This document shows positions 1 through 10,190 of a DNA stretch of 46,447 nt, in pieces (the stretch's first letter is position 1; each line of letters starts with the position of its first letter). The notes under the pieces are model-generated. The model was not told the origin of the DNA, did not search any database, and was given only the letters and a program-made list of their open reading frames with translations. A program made the position numbers and the translations under genes. The stretch covers positions 1 through 46,447 of the forward strand of contig JALWDJ010000008.1 of the NCBI GenBank assembly GCA_027014605.1. The letters are read 5' to 3'. Origin of the DNA: Campylobacteraceae bacterium. GTDB lineage: Bacteria; Campylobacterota; Campylobacteria; Campylobacterales; Sulfurovaceae.

Positions 1-1151
1 TTATTATTGTTGTTAGTTTCTATATTAGTTATATTATTAATCTCATTATTAGTAAAGTTAGGTATTTGTACTTGAACAATATTAAAGTTTCCTTTGTTAA
101 TTTTTTTTAAATTTTCATTAATAGATGTAAATATATTAATAATAGTAATAGTATCTAGTGAACTTTGATATTTACTACGAACAAATATTTTTAAAATATC
201 ACTTAATGATATATTATCAGGTATATCTGATTTTAGTTTTGAAGCAATAATTAGTGATTCGATTATATTTTTTCCTCCATCACTAATATTAACCATAAAA
301 GTAGATAACTTAAGTTTGTTTGTATCTAATATATCTAAGAGTGCTATTATTGTTTTTAAAGTTTCTGTTTTAGCCTTTACTTTGGCTTTTATATTATTAG
401 ATAATGGAAATGTTTCAATGATTTTTGAAATATTGAAATTCTTAAATTCTTCATTAACTGTTGAATTTAAAACGGTTGTTAAATTTATATCACCTATTTG
501 TTTTATAGGAACTCCACTATCTAAAGATATTTTTAATATTTCTGTTAAAATTAGAAGTTTTTGTATTTGAAGTTTTTCTATACCATTTAAATTAACAACT
601 CTATCTATTTCTGCTATATGGTCAAAATTTAATATTAATTTTTCTAATTGATTAACATCTTTTCCCATTTTTATTTTCTGAACTAAAAGTGTTGTTATAG
701 GTGTAATAACATTTACATTAGATGGTGCTGTTAAATTGAATGTTAATTTTTTAGTATCATTATTGATACCATCATTATTTATATCCATTAATATACTATC
801 TTTTTTTACAGTAATAATACAATTACTATTTTGTTTAAAATCAACTTTTGGAAAAGTTAATTTTCCTTTTTTCCCAATCTGAAGTTTGCTTGTATATTTT
901 TTATCTCCACATATAGCTTCTGCTGGTTCTGTCATTTTTCCTATAATATAGGCATCAGCTACTAATTTTGAACTTGATATCTCTTTACCATTAGTTTCAT
1001 TGTTACTATTTTCTTGATTATTAGTTTGATTATTATCTTTTTTAGTAGAAGAATTATTGTTACTTCCTCCACATCCACTAAAAATAGTTAGAATAACAGC
1101 TAAACTAATAGCAGTACCTTTGAACTTTTTATGTATAATTTTCTTGTGCAT
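1..1151 (-). CDS. Secreted lipoprotein with ITPITTL-type motif, 3'-truncated by the window edge
   Basis: I read this frame directly; it is open from an ATG at 1151 to the window edge (383 codons, no stop), so the C-terminus is missing. The N-terminus is a lipoprotein signal: basic residues 3-11, a hydrophobic stretch 12-24, and FSGC with the lipidated Cys at 27, followed by an Asn/Ser/Thr/Lys-rich linker to about residue 60. Next comes a small domain with Cys near 82 and 112, then an acidic DINNDGIN motif resembling the calcium-binding loops of dockerin or thrombospondin-3 repeats, then ITPITTL and a long, probably helical part. This order is familiar from large multicopy surface lipoproteins of Sulfurimonas/Sulfurovum-type bacteria whose function is unknown. 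It probably sits in the outer membrane. I cannot assign a ligand. The call of a secreted lipoprotein is firm; the family resemblance rests on memory of the motif. Confidence 0.75.
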   Translation of the reverse strand, partial: MHKKIIHKKFKGTAISLAVILTIFSGCGGSNNNSSTKKDNNQTNNQENSNNETNGKEISSSKLVADAYIIGKMTEPAEAICGDKKYTSKLQIGKKGKLTFPKVDFKQNSNCIITVKKDSILMDINNDGINNDTKKLTFNLTAPSNVNVITPITTLLVQKIKMGKDVNQLEKLILNFDHIAEIDRVVNLNGIEKLQIQKLLILTEILKISLDSGVPIKQIGDINLTTVLNSTVNEEFKNFNISKIIETFPLSNNIKAKVKAKTETLKTIIALLDILDTNKLKLSTFMVNISDGGKNIIESLIIASKLKSDIPDNISLSDILKIFVRSKYQSSLDTITIINIFTSINENLKKINKGNFNIVQVQIPNFTNNEINNITNIETNNNN

Positions 1152-1500
1152 TATCTCTCATTATGATATTTTATGTATCCCATATATTTTATGATAAATT
1201 TAAATTCCTTAATTTTTTAAGTTTAAATATTTACTTTTCAATTTATAGGGATACTATATTTTTTCTATAGATTTTAAAAAGTAAAATTTAATTTAAATTA
1301 ATCAAAAGAATTATTTAATAAATGTTAAAGAACTAATATAATTAAAAAAAAACATTATGAAGTTTATTTTAAAAATAATAATAGCATTAATAAACTTAAT
1401 ATAATAAGATAATGTAAATAAGAAATAAATAATAATATTATAAATTCTATTTTTACATTTATATTCTATTTTTATCAAGTCTATTTGGAATATGAAAAAA
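1152..1500. other. AT-rich intergenic region, no gene supported
   Basis: This gap lies between the 5' end of the lipoprotein gene and the 3' end of recA. It is almost entirely A/T. A 66-codon minus-strand reading frame at 1311-1511 is nearly all Ile/Phe/Asn/Lys/Tyr, overlaps the recA 3' end and has no ribosome binding site, so I treat it as chance. The promoter of the lipoprotein gene should lie here but I cannot place it. Confidence 0.5.
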
Positions 1501-2538
1501 TCAACTATCACTATCTTTTATTTCATTATTATCCATAGTAAGTATATTTGTAATTCCAAGAGCCTCTTTTACTTTAGTCTCTATCTCATCTCTAAGTTTT
1601 GTATCCTCTTTAAATTTCTTTTTAACATTCTCTTTTCCTTGTCCTAATTTACTTTCACCATAACTAAACCATGCTCCAGATTTATCTATAATATCAAGTT
1701 TTACACCATAATCAATCAATTCACCCTCCTTTGAGATACCCTCACCAAACATAATATCAAATTCTGCCTGTCTAAATGGAGGAGCTACCTTATTTTTAAT
1801 CACTTTTGCTTTAGCTCTATTTCCAATCTGTGAGTCTCCCTGCTTTAGTGTAGCAATCCTTCGTATATCTATTCTAACTGATGCGTAAAACTTAAGTGCA
1901 TTTCCACCTGTTGTAGTCTCTGGACTTCCATATCCCATCATTCCAATTTTCATACGAATTTGGTTAATAAAAATAACTGTTGTATTTGTTTTATGTAAAA
2001 TACTTGTTATCTTTCTTAGAGCTTTACTCATAAGTCTTGCTTGAAGTCCTACCTGTTGGTCTGCCATCTCCCCCTCTATTTCTGCTTTTGGAGTAAGTGC
2101 AGCTACAGAGTCTACTACAATTACATCAACTGCTCCTGACCTTGCAAGGGTTTCTAAAACATCAAGTGCTTGTTCTCCAAAGTCTGGTTGAGATACTAAG
2201 AGGTTCTCTACATCAACACCTAAATTTTTAGCATAGAGCATATCAAGAGCATGTTCTGCATCTATAAATGCACAGATTTTATCTTTAGCTTGTGCTGAAG
2301 CTATAATTTGAAGAGCTAATGTTGTTTTTCCTGAACTCTCTGGACCATATATCTCTATGACTCTTCCAACAGGTACACCACCAATTCCGAGTGCCATATC
2401 AAGACCAATTGAACCTGTGCTAATTGCTTCTATTGGCTCGATATTTTTATCACCCAATCGAATGACAGTACCTTTACCAAATGTCTTATCTATCTGTTTT
2501 ATTGCCATATCTAAAGCTTTTTTTCTGTTTGCGTCCAT
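1501..2538 (-). CDS. recA: RecA recombinase
   Basis: RecA forms filaments on single-stranded DNA, catalyses ATP-dependent strand exchange and activates repair responses. The 345-residue length is normal. The Walker A motif GPESSGKT is at residues 65-72. A Walker B-type segment [10 protein letters not shown] lies near 140 and the NQIRMKIG segment leading into loop L2 follows near 193. The C-terminus ends in an acidic tail as in other RecA proteins. The ATG at 2538 is preceded by AGGA about 7 bases upstream, and a TATAAT-like hexamer lies at 2563-2568 on the same strand, within the 51-bp gap after tolA, so recA may have its own promoter. Identification is essentially certain. Confidence 0.98.
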   Translation of the reverse strand: MDANRKKALDMAIKQIDKTFGKGTVIRLGDKNIEPIEAISTGSIGLDMALGIGGVPVGRVIEIYGPESSGKTTLALQIIASAQAKDKICAFIDAEHALDMLYAKNLGVDVENLLVSQPDFGEQALDVLETLARSGAVDVIVVDSVAALTPKAEIEGEMADQQVGLQARLMSKALRKITSILHKTNTTVIFINQIRMKIGMMGYGSPETTTGGNALKFYASVRIDIRRIATLKQGDSQIGNRAKAKVIKNKVAPPFRQAEFDIMFGEGISKEGELIDYGVKLDIIDKSGAWFSYGESKLGQGKENVKKKFKEDTKLRDEIETKVKEALGITNILTMDNNEIKDSDS

Positions 2539-2589
2539 TAAATTCCTTTATTTATTTGTTATATTATAGTTTAATTTGTATTAAAATAT

Positions 2590-3726
2590 CTATTTTGCTT
2601 TGAAAGTGACTTCGATAATATATGGAGTTGATTTATTATGAATACCTAATCCAATTCTATTTAATTGGTCTAAAAATCTCTTTAATCCTCTAGTTAATGC
2701 TCTACTAGTAGAGTGTCTAACACTATATCTAAAGTGTCCACTATTCATAATAGTTAATTTTATAGTTGCACTCTGTCCCTTATAGTCACTTTGAGCGTTC
2801 CAATTACTCAATTGATTTTTAACTTTAGCAATATATGTATTTATTACACCTCTTTCTCTATTTTTATTGCTAACTCTACCACTTAGATGTGTATTCCTAA
2901 TATTATCAGCAATATTTGATTGATGTCTTATATGACTCTGTTGATAAGTTACTCTTGGCTCTCTTCTTGTTGAGGAGTGTTTTGATGATGTTTTAATAGA
3001 AGAGAATAGACTTCTTGACCTCTCTTTTATTCTTTTTTTTCTCTCTCTCTCAGCTCTAATTCTAGCTAATCTCTCTGCCTCTTTTTTCTTAGCTAATGCT
3101 CTTTTTCTAGCTTCCTCTTTAGCTCTAGCAATTCTCTCTAGCTCTTTTTTCTTAGCTATTGCTCTTTTTCTAGCCTCCTCTTTAGCTCTAGCAATTCTCT
3201 CTAGCTCTTTTTTCTTGGCTATTGCTCTTCTTCTAGCTTCTTCTTTAACCCTTGCAACTCTCTCTGCTTCTTTTCTCTTAGCTAAAGCTTTTTTTCTAGC
3301 CTCCTCTTTAGCTCTAGTAATTCTCTCTAGCTCTTTTTTCTTAGCTATTGCTCTTTGTCTAGCCTCCTCTTTAGCTCTAGCAATTCTCTCTAGCTCTTTT
3401 TTCTTAGCTATTGCTCTTTGTCTCTTTAGTAACTCTTTTTTAGATGGAATTTTAGGTTTTACAATATGTTTTGGAGGAATAGGTTTTATTATATGATGTC
3501 TATTTACACTGTGGTGTCTTGGTGTCGGTTTTTTAGGAATAGATATTTTAGAGTTTCTATTAAATACCGTTTTATCACTATTAACAAGAGTAACTGTAAC
3601 TCTATTAGCATTCTTCTCAACATAATTTTTTGATTTTATTTTATGAACATTATAGTATAGAAGGATTAAAAAAATAATCCCTAAATATATACCAACTGCT
3701 AATATTCCACTAGTTATCTTATTCAT
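2590..3726 (-). CDS. tolA: TolA/TonB-type periplasm-spanning protein with six 21-residue helical repeats
   Basis: This is the energy-transducing arm of a TolQRA system. It is anchored in the inner membrane by one helix (about residues 7-25), then has a Pro/His-rich segment (60-95), a long charged helix and a small C-terminal domain (about 290-378) expected to contact outer-membrane-side partners. The helix consists of six consecutive 21-residue units (residues 104-229) of the type RAIAKKKELERIARAKEEAR. It overlaps tolR by 4 bp (ATGA), so translation is probably coupled, and tolQ-tolR-tolA read in that order. No tolB or pal follows; recA does. The C-terminal domain is diverged, so TonB2-like rather than strict TolA remains possible. 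The architecture and neighbours support TolA. Confidence 0.82.
   Translation of the reverse strand: MNKITSGILAVGIYLGIIFLILLYYNVHKIKSKNYVEKNANRVTVTLVNSDKTVFNRNSKISIPKKPTPRHHSVNRHHIIKPIPPKHIVKPKIPSKKELLKRQRAIAKKKELERIARAKEEARQRAIAKKKELERITRAKEEARKKALAKRKEAERVARVKEEARRRAIAKKKELERIARAKEEARKRAIAKKKELERIARAKEEARKRALAKKKEAERLARIRAERERKKRIKERSRSLFSSIKTSSKHSSTRREPRVTYQQSHIRHQSNIADNIRNTHLSGRVSNKNRERGVINTYIAKVKNQLSNWNAQSDYKGQSATIKLTIMNSGHFRYSVRHSTSRALTRGLKRFLDQLNRIGLGIHNKSTPYIIEVTFKAK
3040..3417 (-). repeat. Six tandem 63-bp coding repeats inside tolA
   Basis: Residues 104-229 of the TolA-like protein are encoded by six contiguous 63-bp units. Units 1, 2, 4 and 5 are almost identical at protein level; units 3 and 6 differ by a few substitutions (KALAKRKEAERV and RALAKKKEAERL). 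The unit is a multiple of three, so gain or loss of copies would keep the frame and only change the length of the helix. Confidence 0.9.
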
Positions 3727-4109
3727 AGTGTTAAAAGAGATGCCTTTTTAAATCCACTCTGTTTAACTATCTTTAGTAGATATATAACATTATCATAAAT
3801 AATATTTTTATCTGCATTAATATAGACAGCCTTACTCTTATCTACATCGTTTGTTTTAAGACGAAAAGCATCTGGAAAACTCTCTAATGTGTAAGTATTA
3901 CCATCATAATGAATATTTAAATCTTTATCTATCTCAATTAGGATAGATTTACTATTTGTTACTTTATGAGATTTTGAACCATTTGGTAAATTTATATCTT
4001 CTTGATACTGCATAACAGGGATTGTTATCATAAATATTGCCATAAGTACTAACATAACATCGATTAGAGGGGTAATATTAAGGTCAGGATTTTCGTCCCA
4101 ATTATACAT
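3723..4109 (-). CDS. tolR: TolR/ExbD biopolymer transport protein
   Basis: This is the inner-membrane partner of TolQ that couples the proton-motive force to TolA. The protein has 128 residues with one N-terminal transmembrane helix (about 14-32) and a periplasmic domain. The helix begins with the family signature NITPLIDVML, whose Asp17 is the expected proton-relay residue. It starts at an ATG 4 bases after the tolQ stop and overlaps tolA by 4 bp. ExbD and TolR cannot be separated by this sequence alone; the TolA-like protein downstream favours TolR. Confidence 0.9.
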   Translation of the reverse strand: MYNWDENPDLNITPLIDVMLVLMAIFMITIPVMQYQEDINLPNGSKSHKVTNSKSILIEIDKDLNIHYDGNTYTLESFPDAFRLKTNDVDKSKAVYINADKNIIYDNVIYLLKIVKQSGFKKASLLTL

Positions 4110-4113
4110 ATCT

Positions 4114-4686
4114 TTATGCCTTTTGAGCTAAGATTAAATCTGCTTGGCTATCAAGTAGAATACTTAATTCATATGATTTTCTTTTTAAAATAAGATGAAA
4201 GCTATATGCAAAGGTGGCTACTAAAATACCAGCAGCGGTGGCTACGAGAGCCTCTGATATTGCAGGTGCAACAATAGCAATACTAGAGCCTTTTTGAGTT
4301 CCAAGATTTGAAAATGTCTCAAGTATAGCTACTACTGTTCCAAACAGTCCAATAAAAGGTGATGTTGAAGCTATAATAGATAGACCTGTTAGTCCACTTG
4401 TTGCACTCTTTATTGCAGACTTTTTTGCTACATCAAATATTGCTCTATTTGGGATTAATACTCTATTAAGATAGTAAAATAGTAGAGATTTCTCATCAAC
4501 ACTCTTTGTTCTGCTCATATATAGTTTTTTTAAGGAGTGTGCCTCTATTGAAATTAGCCTCTTAAGTGTAAAATAACGATATATAAATATCCACATTGTA
4601 ATAATAAAATATATAGATAAAATTGAGAGTACAAAGATAGTAATAGCACTACTTTTATCAAAATAGTTTTGAAGAATTTCAAACAT
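4114..4686 (-). CDS. tolQ: TolQ/ExbB MotA-family proton channel subunit
   Basis: This is the channel-forming subunit of the Tol or TonB motor. It has 190 residues, with one membrane helix near the N-terminus (about 14-36), a cytoplasmic loop, and two more helices in the conserved MotA/TolQ/ExbB region (about 95-170). That region includes LSIIASTSPFIGLFGTVVAILETF and AISEALVATAAGILVATFAY; the Gly, Thr and Ala pattern is typical of the family. It is the first gene of tolQ-tolR-tolA. The next gene upstream, acnB, is over 100 bp away, so an independent promoter is likely. Confidence 0.9.
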   Translation of the reverse strand: MFEILQNYFDKSSAITIFVLSILSIYFIITMWIFIYRYFTLKRLISIEAHSLKKLYMSRTKSVDEKSLLFYYLNRVLIPNRAIFDVAKKSAIKSATSGLTGLSIIASTSPFIGLFGTVVAILETFSNLGTQKGSSIAIVAPAISEALVATAAGILVATFAYSFHLILKRKSYELSILLDSQADLILAQKA

Positions 4687-4741
4687 ATAATAATCCCTTT
4701 TTCAATAAAACAGATATTATCATATTTACTCTATCTGAAAG

Positions 4742-4782
4742 CTTAATATTAAGTAGTGAAGTTATTAAGATATTTAATAACT
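4742..4782 (-). terminator. AT-rich inverted repeats after acnB
   Basis: Two dyads lie just beyond the acnB stop. CTTAATATTAAG (4742-4753) is a perfect 12-bp palindrome. AGTTATTAA (4760-4768) pairs with TTAATAACT (4774-4782) across a 5-base loop. They could form a weak transcription end for acnB, but no T-run follows and such dyads are common in AT-rich DNA. Confidence 0.3.
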
Positions 4783-4799
4783 CCATAAGAGTATAGTTA

Positions 4800-7370
4800 C
4801 TATTTTACCATAGCCTCTAACTCATCTTTAGATACTTGATTAAAGTTAAGATATTTATATACTTTATCTATCATTTCTGGAGTAATTTTAGATGATACTA
4901 TCTCTAAATACTCCTCTTTTGTAGGTATCTTACCTTTAAGTGCGACAACAGCGGCTAACTCTGCACTTCCTAAATAAACTTTACTATCTTTTCCAAGTCT
5001 ATTATCAAAGTTTCTTGTTGATGTAGAGAATACCCAAGCCCCCTGTGCTACTTGAGCTTGATTACCCATACATAGACTACAACCTGGTAGCTCAGTTCTT
5101 GCTCCTGCTGTACCAAATATAGAGTAGTAACCCTCTTCAATAAGCTCTTTCTCATCCATTTTTGTAGGAGGACATACCCAAAGCTTAGATTTTACCTGTC
5201 CTTCACCTTTTAGAATTTCACCCAATGCTCTAAATAATCCAATATTTGTCATACATGAACCAACAAATACCTCATCAATATCTGTTTTAAGTCCTGCTTC
5301 ATGGATTTCAGTTAGAGTTTTAACATCATCTGGGTCATTTGGACAAGCTAAAATTGGCTCTTTAATCTCATCAAGGTCAATCTCAATAACAGCTGCATAC
5401 TCTGCATCTTTATCTGCTTCAAGAAGTTCAGGATTTTTAATCCACTCTCTCATCTTTTTTGCTCTTCTCTCAAGAGTTGCTCTATCTTGATATCCTTGTT
5501 CTATAAGCTCTTCTATTAGTGCAATATTTGATTTTAGATACTCAATTACAGGCTCTTTATTTAATTTTACAGTACAAGCAGCTGCACTTCTCTCTGCACT
5601 AGCATCACTAAGTTCAAATGCTTGTTCACATTTAAGGTCTTCTAGCCCTTCTATCTCTAAAATTCTACCTGCAAAGATATTCTTTTTACCCTTTTTCTCA
5701 ACAGTTAATAGTCCATTTTTAATTGCTTGATATGGAATTGCATTAACTAAATCTCTTAGTACAATACCTGGTTGCATTTTACCTTTAAATCTAACTAAAA
5801 CAGACTCAGGCATAGTTAAAGGCATCATTCCTGTAACTGCTGCAAATGCTACAAGTCCACTTCCAGCAGGGAAAGAGATACCAATTGGGAAACGAGTATG
5901 ACTATCTCCACCAGTTCCTACTGTATCAGGAAGACACATTCTATTTAACCATGAATGAATAACACCATCACCTGGTCTTAATACAAAACCTTTTCTCTCT
6001 GTCCAGAATTTTGGAAGTGTATGTTGGAGTTCAATATCAGCAGGTTTTGGATATGCAGCTGTATGACAGAATGATTGAAGTACAAAATCAGCTCCAAAGT
6101 TAAGTGCTGCCAACTCTTTAATTTCATCTCTAGTCATAGCTCCTGTTGTATCTTGAGAACCAACAGTAGTACATACAGGTTCACAATAAACACCTGGTTT
6201 TATACCTTTAACTCCACAAGCTTTTCCTACCATTTTTTGAGCTAAAGTATAACCTTTTCCATCATCTTCAGGTTGAGATGGTTTAATAAATATATCACTT
6301 GGAGGTAATCCTAAAGCCTCTCTAGCTTTAGCTGTAAGCCCTTTTCCAATAATAAGAGGTATTCTACCACCTGCTCTCATCTCATCTGGAAGAGTATTTG
6401 GCTCTAATGTAAATTTACTTACAACTTCACCATCTTTTTCTATAATTCCATCATAAGGTTTGATTGTAATAATATCACCTGTTTCTAACTTATCTACAGA
6501 TGCTTGAATTGGAAGACATCCACTATCCTCTGCTGTATTAAAGAAAATAGGGGCAATAATAGAACCGATAACAACACCACCTGTTCTTTTCCCTGGAATA
6601 TATGGAATATCTTTACCTATGTGCCACTGAACAGAGTTAATTCCTGATTTTCTACTTGAACCTGTTCCTACAACATCACCAACATAGGCTAATGGAAGTC
6701 CATTTTTCTCTTTAAGCTCTGCCATAGTCTCTAAAGGTCTATTCATTCTTGATTGGAGGAATGAGTTGGCATGTAGAGGAATATCAGCTCTTGTAAATGC
6801 TTCTGACGCAGGAGATAAATCATCTGTATTTGTCTCTCCTGGAACTTTATATACGGTAACTTTTATCTCTTTTTCTAGCTCGGGTTTATTTGTAAACCAT
6901 TCCGCATCTGCCCAAGATTGTAAAATCTCTTTTGCATAACTATTTCCCTCATCAGCCATCAACTTAATATCATTAAAAGCATCGTAAACAAGAATAGTAT
7001 TTTTTAACTGCTCTGTAGCTGTCTCTGCAATCTCTCCATCAATTTTAAGTGCTTCAACTAATGGTTTAACATTAAATCCACCTAACATAGTTCCTAAAAT
7101 TTCACAAGCTTTTACTCCATCAATCACTTCACATGTAACTTTGCCTTGTACTATATCATTTAGAAATGCTGCTTTTACATAGGCTGCATCATCAACACCT
7201 GCTGGTACATGTTGAGTAAAAAGTTCCATTGCGTAATCGGCATCTTCTACTGGAGTTGCTTTTAAAAGTTCCACAAGCTCAGCTACCTGTTTTGCTGTTA
7301 ATGGTAGTGGTGGAATACCTAATTTTGCTCTCTCTTCTGTATGTTTTTTGTAATCTGCTAGTAATGACAT
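4800..7370 (-). CDS. acnB: Aconitate hydratase B
   Basis: AcnB interconverts citrate and isocitrate through a [4Fe-4S] cluster and works in either direction of the TCA cycle. The protein has 856 residues, close to the usual 865. The order is that of AcnB: an N-terminal HEAT-like domain (1-160), the swivel domain (about 170-370), then the three catalytic domains. Cluster ligands are Cys706 (VGSCMTN), Cys764 and Cys767 ([10 protein letters not shown]). The substrate-site motif GDSHTRF is at 488-494. TAGGAGA precedes the ATG. The gene stands alone between ftsK and tolQ, and a TATAAT-like hexamer lies at 7422-7427 on its strand. Confidence 0.98.
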   Translation of the reverse strand: MSLLADYKKHTEERAKLGIPPLPLTAKQVAELVELLKATPVEDADYAMELFTQHVPAGVDDAAYVKAAFLNDIVQGKVTCEVIDGVKACEILGTMLGGFNVKPLVEALKIDGEIAETATEQLKNTILVYDAFNDIKLMADEGNSYAKEILQSWADAEWFTNKPELEKEIKVTVYKVPGETNTDDLSPASEAFTRADIPLHANSFLQSRMNRPLETMAELKEKNGLPLAYVGDVVGTGSSRKSGINSVQWHIGKDIPYIPGKRTGGVVIGSIIAPIFFNTAEDSGCLPIQASVDKLETGDIITIKPYDGIIEKDGEVVSKFTLEPNTLPDEMRAGGRIPLIIGKGLTAKAREALGLPPSDIFIKPSQPEDDGKGYTLAQKMVGKACGVKGIKPGVYCEPVCTTVGSQDTTGAMTRDEIKELAALNFGADFVLQSFCHTAAYPKPADIELQHTLPKFWTERKGFVLRPGDGVIHSWLNRMCLPDTVGTGGDSHTRFPIGISFPAGSGLVAFAAVTGMMPLTMPESVLVRFKGKMQPGIVLRDLVNAIPYQAIKNGLLTVEKKGKKNIFAGRILEIEGLEDLKCEQAFELSDASAERSAAACTVKLNKEPVIEYLKSNIALIEELIEQGYQDRATLERRAKKMREWIKNPELLEADKDAEYAAVIEIDLDEIKEPILACPNDPDDVKTLTEIHEAGLKTDIDEVFVGSCMTNIGLFRALGEILKGEGQVKSKLWVCPPTKMDEKELIEEGYYSIFGTAGARTELPGCSLCMGNQAQVAQGAWVFSTSTRNFDNRLGKDSKVYLGSAELAAVVALKGKIPTKEEYLEIVSSKITPEMIDKVYKYLNFNQVSKDELEAMVK

Positions 7371-7491
7371 TAATGTCTCCTATTAGTTTAAATATTTGTG
7401 ACATATTCTATACTAATGAAAATTATAATGTTACTTTAATAACCACTATTTATATGCTAGTTAATTGCTTTGTGTATTTAAGTTACATGGG

Positions 7492-9675
7492 CTATATTAA
7501 AATCTCTCTTTGACCTTTACTATTAGGAGTAGATAATACACCCATCTCTTGAAGTTGTTCTATGATATTAGCAGAGCGATTATAACCAATTTGTAATTTT
7601 CTCTGAAGATATGATATAGATGTTTTTCTATCAGTTAATATAACATCTTTTGCTTTTTCATATAACTCATCAAGCTCTCCAATTATACCACTATCACCTT
7701 CTATTTTTCCATCACTTCCTACTAGATAACTATCATCATAATTAGGTTCTCTTTGAGATTTTAGAAACTCTACAATAGTCTCAATCTCACCCTCACTATT
7801 CCATGGTGCATGAATTCTAACTAGTCCATTTGTAGCAGGTGGAGTGAATAGAGCATCTCCTCTTCCTAAAAGAGAGTCAGCACCAAGAGTATCTAAAATA
7901 ACCTTAGAGTCTATCCTCTGTCCTACTCTATAACTAAGTCTTGATGGAAGATTAGCTTTAATAAGTCCTGTTACTACATCTACACTTGGTCTTTGAGTTG
8001 CTATTATTAGGTGTATTCCACTAGCTCTTGCCATTTGTGCAAGTCTTGCAATAGAGTACTCGACCTCTTTACCACCAGTCATCATTAAATCAGCTAACTC
8101 ATCAATAATAACTATGATATATGGCATCATCTCGCCACCATTAGCTTTTACCTTTTTATTGTAATTTTCTATATTTTTAGTCTTATTTCCTGCCATTAAT
8201 TTATATCTCTTCTCCATCTCTGCTACCATATTAGCTAATGCTACAATAGCCTTGGAGGCATCTGTAATTACAGGTGTTAATAGATGAGGAATATCATTAT
8301 ATATAGAAAACTCTAACATTTTAGGGTCAATAAGCATTAATTTTAGTTTATCAGGGTCATTTCTATATAGGAGGGATAGTATCATGGCATTAATCCCTAC
8401 GGATTTACCTGAGCCTGTTGTACCTGCTATTAGCAGATGAGGTAATTTCTTTAAGTCTGTTATAAATGGATTTCCAACAATATCTTTTCCTAAAGCTATA
8501 GTTAATGGGGATTTTGAGTTTAAAAAAATTTTACTCTCTAATATATCTCTTAAATATATGGTATCAAAATTATCATTTGGTATCTCAATTCCTATAACAT
8601 CTCTACCAGGGATTGGAGCTTGTATCCTAATTGTCTCTGCACTTAGTGCCATAGCAAGGTCATCTTGAAGACTTAAAATTTTAGAGACCTTTACATTTGG
8701 TGCTGGTCTAAACTCAAATGTAGTAACCAATGGGCCACTATATGTTCTATGAACATCACCATCAATTTTAAACTGTTTTAACTTATCTAAAAGACCATGA
8801 ATTTTTCTATCTATCTCTGCTTCATCTATTTTTCTTGAACTCTTAAGAGGTTTTTGTAAAAAATCTATTTTTGGTAGGATAAAATTTAGAGGTTTTTCTA
8901 TCTTACCTTTTTCTATTTTGTTTAATATTTTTCTATTTTCCTCTAACTCATTGACGATATTTATTTTTTTAGACTCTTTTTTAGGAGTTATCTTTTTTTT
9001 TCTTATTGTCTTTTTCTCTATCTTTTTTTTAGGAGATGAACTCTTTTTCTTTGTTGTTGTAATTTTTTTTAGTCTATCATGAGCTATAATATGGCTATTA
9101 CTTTTTGGTTTCTCTTCTAACATTACTCCTTTAGATACAATAGTTGCCATAATTTCAGTACTCTGTTTATCAAAAAAAGGATTTTTAAATTTTACAATAA
9201 GAGATTTTATATATTTAAAAGTAGTATTTTTTAAAATAACTAGTTTTTTTCTTATAAAATATAAATCTGGAATATCGTCGAAGATGAGTACTAAAGAGAC
9301 TAAAAAGGTTAAAAGCCATAATAACCATAGTCCAGCTTTTCCTATATAGGGGAGTAGAAATAGTCTTAGAGTAGTTCCAACACTTCCAACATTATTAAAT
9401 TCTAATAGTAGAGATTCTAATAAGATTAAAGATATAAATAGTATTATCCACCCAACATAAAAATCTATTTTTTTTATTAGATTTCTATTATAGTATAATT
9501 GATATAAGGGGTATAGAAAAAGAAGTAAATCAATATAAGCTAAGTATCCAAATAGATTTAAATTTGCTTCACCATAGCTTCTACCGATATTTCCAACCAT
9601 ATCTGTGGAGTGAAATATAGTAGAGAATGCCCCATAGATAAATACTATACAAGCTACAATAATATAAATATACAC
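7492..9675 (-). CDS. ftsK: FtsK/SpoIIIE DNA translocase
   Basis: This is a septum-located motor that moves chromosome ends during division. It has 727 residues: about four membrane helices in 1-132, a Lys-rich linker (about 200-260), then the motor with Walker A GTTGSGKS (418-425) and Walker B IIDELADL (523-530), and a winged-helix gamma domain (about 665-727) that reads orienting DNA motifs. The start is a GTG at 9675 with AGGAG five bases upstream, better than any ATG nearby. The linker is short compared with E. coli FtsK. Upstream runs the divergent HU gene. Confidence 0.96.
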   Translation of the reverse strand: MYIYIIVACIVFIYGAFSTIFHSTDMVGNIGRSYGEANLNLFGYLAYIDLLLFLYPLYQLYYNRNLIKKIDFYVGWIILFISLILLESLLLEFNNVGSVGTTLRLFLLPYIGKAGLWLLWLLTFLVSLVLIFDDIPDLYFIRKKLVILKNTTFKYIKSLIVKFKNPFFDKQSTEIMATIVSKGVMLEEKPKSNSHIIAHDRLKKITTTKKKSSSPKKKIEKKTIRKKKITPKKESKKINIVNELEENRKILNKIEKGKIEKPLNFILPKIDFLQKPLKSSRKIDEAEIDRKIHGLLDKLKQFKIDGDVHRTYSGPLVTTFEFRPAPNVKVSKILSLQDDLAMALSAETIRIQAPIPGRDVIGIEIPNDNFDTIYLRDILESKIFLNSKSPLTIALGKDIVGNPFITDLKKLPHLLIAGTTGSGKSVGINAMILSLLYRNDPDKLKLMLIDPKMLEFSIYNDIPHLLTPVITDASKAIVALANMVAEMEKRYKLMAGNKTKNIENYNKKVKANGGEMMPYIIVIIDELADLMMTGGKEVEYSIARLAQMARASGIHLIIATQRPSVDVVTGLIKANLPSRLSYRVGQRIDSKVILDTLGADSLLGRGDALFTPPATNGLVRIHAPWNSEGEIETIVEFLKSQREPNYDDSYLVGSDGKIEGDSGIIGELDELYEKAKDVILTDRKTSISYLQRKLQIGYNRSANIIEQLQEMGVLSTPNSKGQREILI

Positions 9676-9804
9676 AAATACTCCTAAAAATAATAAAAAT
9701 TAATATTTTTATAAAATTATAACTAATTTTTTTACTTATAAGAGTTTTTTTTATAGCTTTAAACATCTATTTTTCGAGCTTTATCCCTTTTTTGAATTAA
9801 AAAC

Positions 9805-9833
9805 TTGTTTTTTTAAAAAAAAAATTGTAGAAT
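9805..9833 (+). promoter_or_regulatory. Candidate sigma-70 promoter of the HU gene
   Basis: TTGTTT (9805-9810) and TAGAAT (9828-9833) are separated by 17 bases and lie 31 bases before the HU start codon. They are read by eye; the AT-rich background makes chance matches likely, but spacing and position are ideal. Confidence 0.45.
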
Positions 9834-9864
9834 TGAGAGTATATATTTACAAAAGGAATTATTA

Positions 9865-10137
9865 ATGAAAAAAGCAGAGTTTATCAATACTGTGGCAAAA
9901 AAGGCAGGGTTATCAAAGAAAGATGCTAATGAAGCATTAAATGCGATATTAGATACGATTACCGAAGCATTAAAAGAGGGTAAAAGTGTGAATTTTATTG
10001 GTTTTGGTTCATTTTCAACAGTAAAAAGAGTTGCAAGAGAAGCAAGAGTTCCTCTAACAGGCAAGAAGGTAAAAATTCCTGAAAGAAATGCTGTAAAATT
10101 TAAGGTAGGTAAATCTTTAAAAGAGACTGTTGCATAG
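9865..10137 (+). CDS. hup: HU-family nucleoid protein
   Basis: This small basic DNA-bending protein organises the nucleoid as a dimer. The 90-residue length is standard. The N-terminal helices MKKAEFINTVAKKAGLSKKD, the signature GFGSF followed by basic residues (about 47-51) and the beta-arm containing the conserved Pro of RNAVKFK-type ends are visible. GGAAT lies 8 bases before the ATG. It stands alone, divergent from ftsK and upstream of tRNA-Leu. Confidence 0.96.
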   Translation: MKKAEFINTVAKKAGLSKKDANEALNAILDTITEALKEGKSVNFIGFGSFSTVKRVAREARVPLTGKKVKIPERNAVKFKVGKSLKETVA

Positions 10138-10165
10138 TTTAACAACTATTTAAGTTTTATCACTG

Positions 10166-10171
10166 TATAAT
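10166..10171 (+). promoter_or_regulatory. -10 element for tRNA-Leu
   Basis: A perfect TATAAT lies 19 bases before the mature 5' end of the tRNA, the distance expected for a short leader. I see no convincing -35 hexamer. Confidence 0.5.
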
Positions 10172-10190
10172 CGCATTCTAGTTATAGAAT

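Noticed and set aside
316-570. 84-codon plus-strand reading frame
   Set aside because: It is antisense to the lipoprotein frame, which is open over its whole length and has a signal peptide; the plus-strand frame has no ribosome binding site.
1311-1511. 66-codon minus-strand reading frame next to recA
   Set aside because: It consists almost only of Ile, Phe, Asn, Lys and Tyr, overlaps recA and lacks a ribosome binding site.
9581-9766. 61-codon minus-strand frame at the 5' end of ftsK
   Set aside because: It overlaps the ftsK N-terminus in another frame; ftsK has the better start (GTG with AGGAG).
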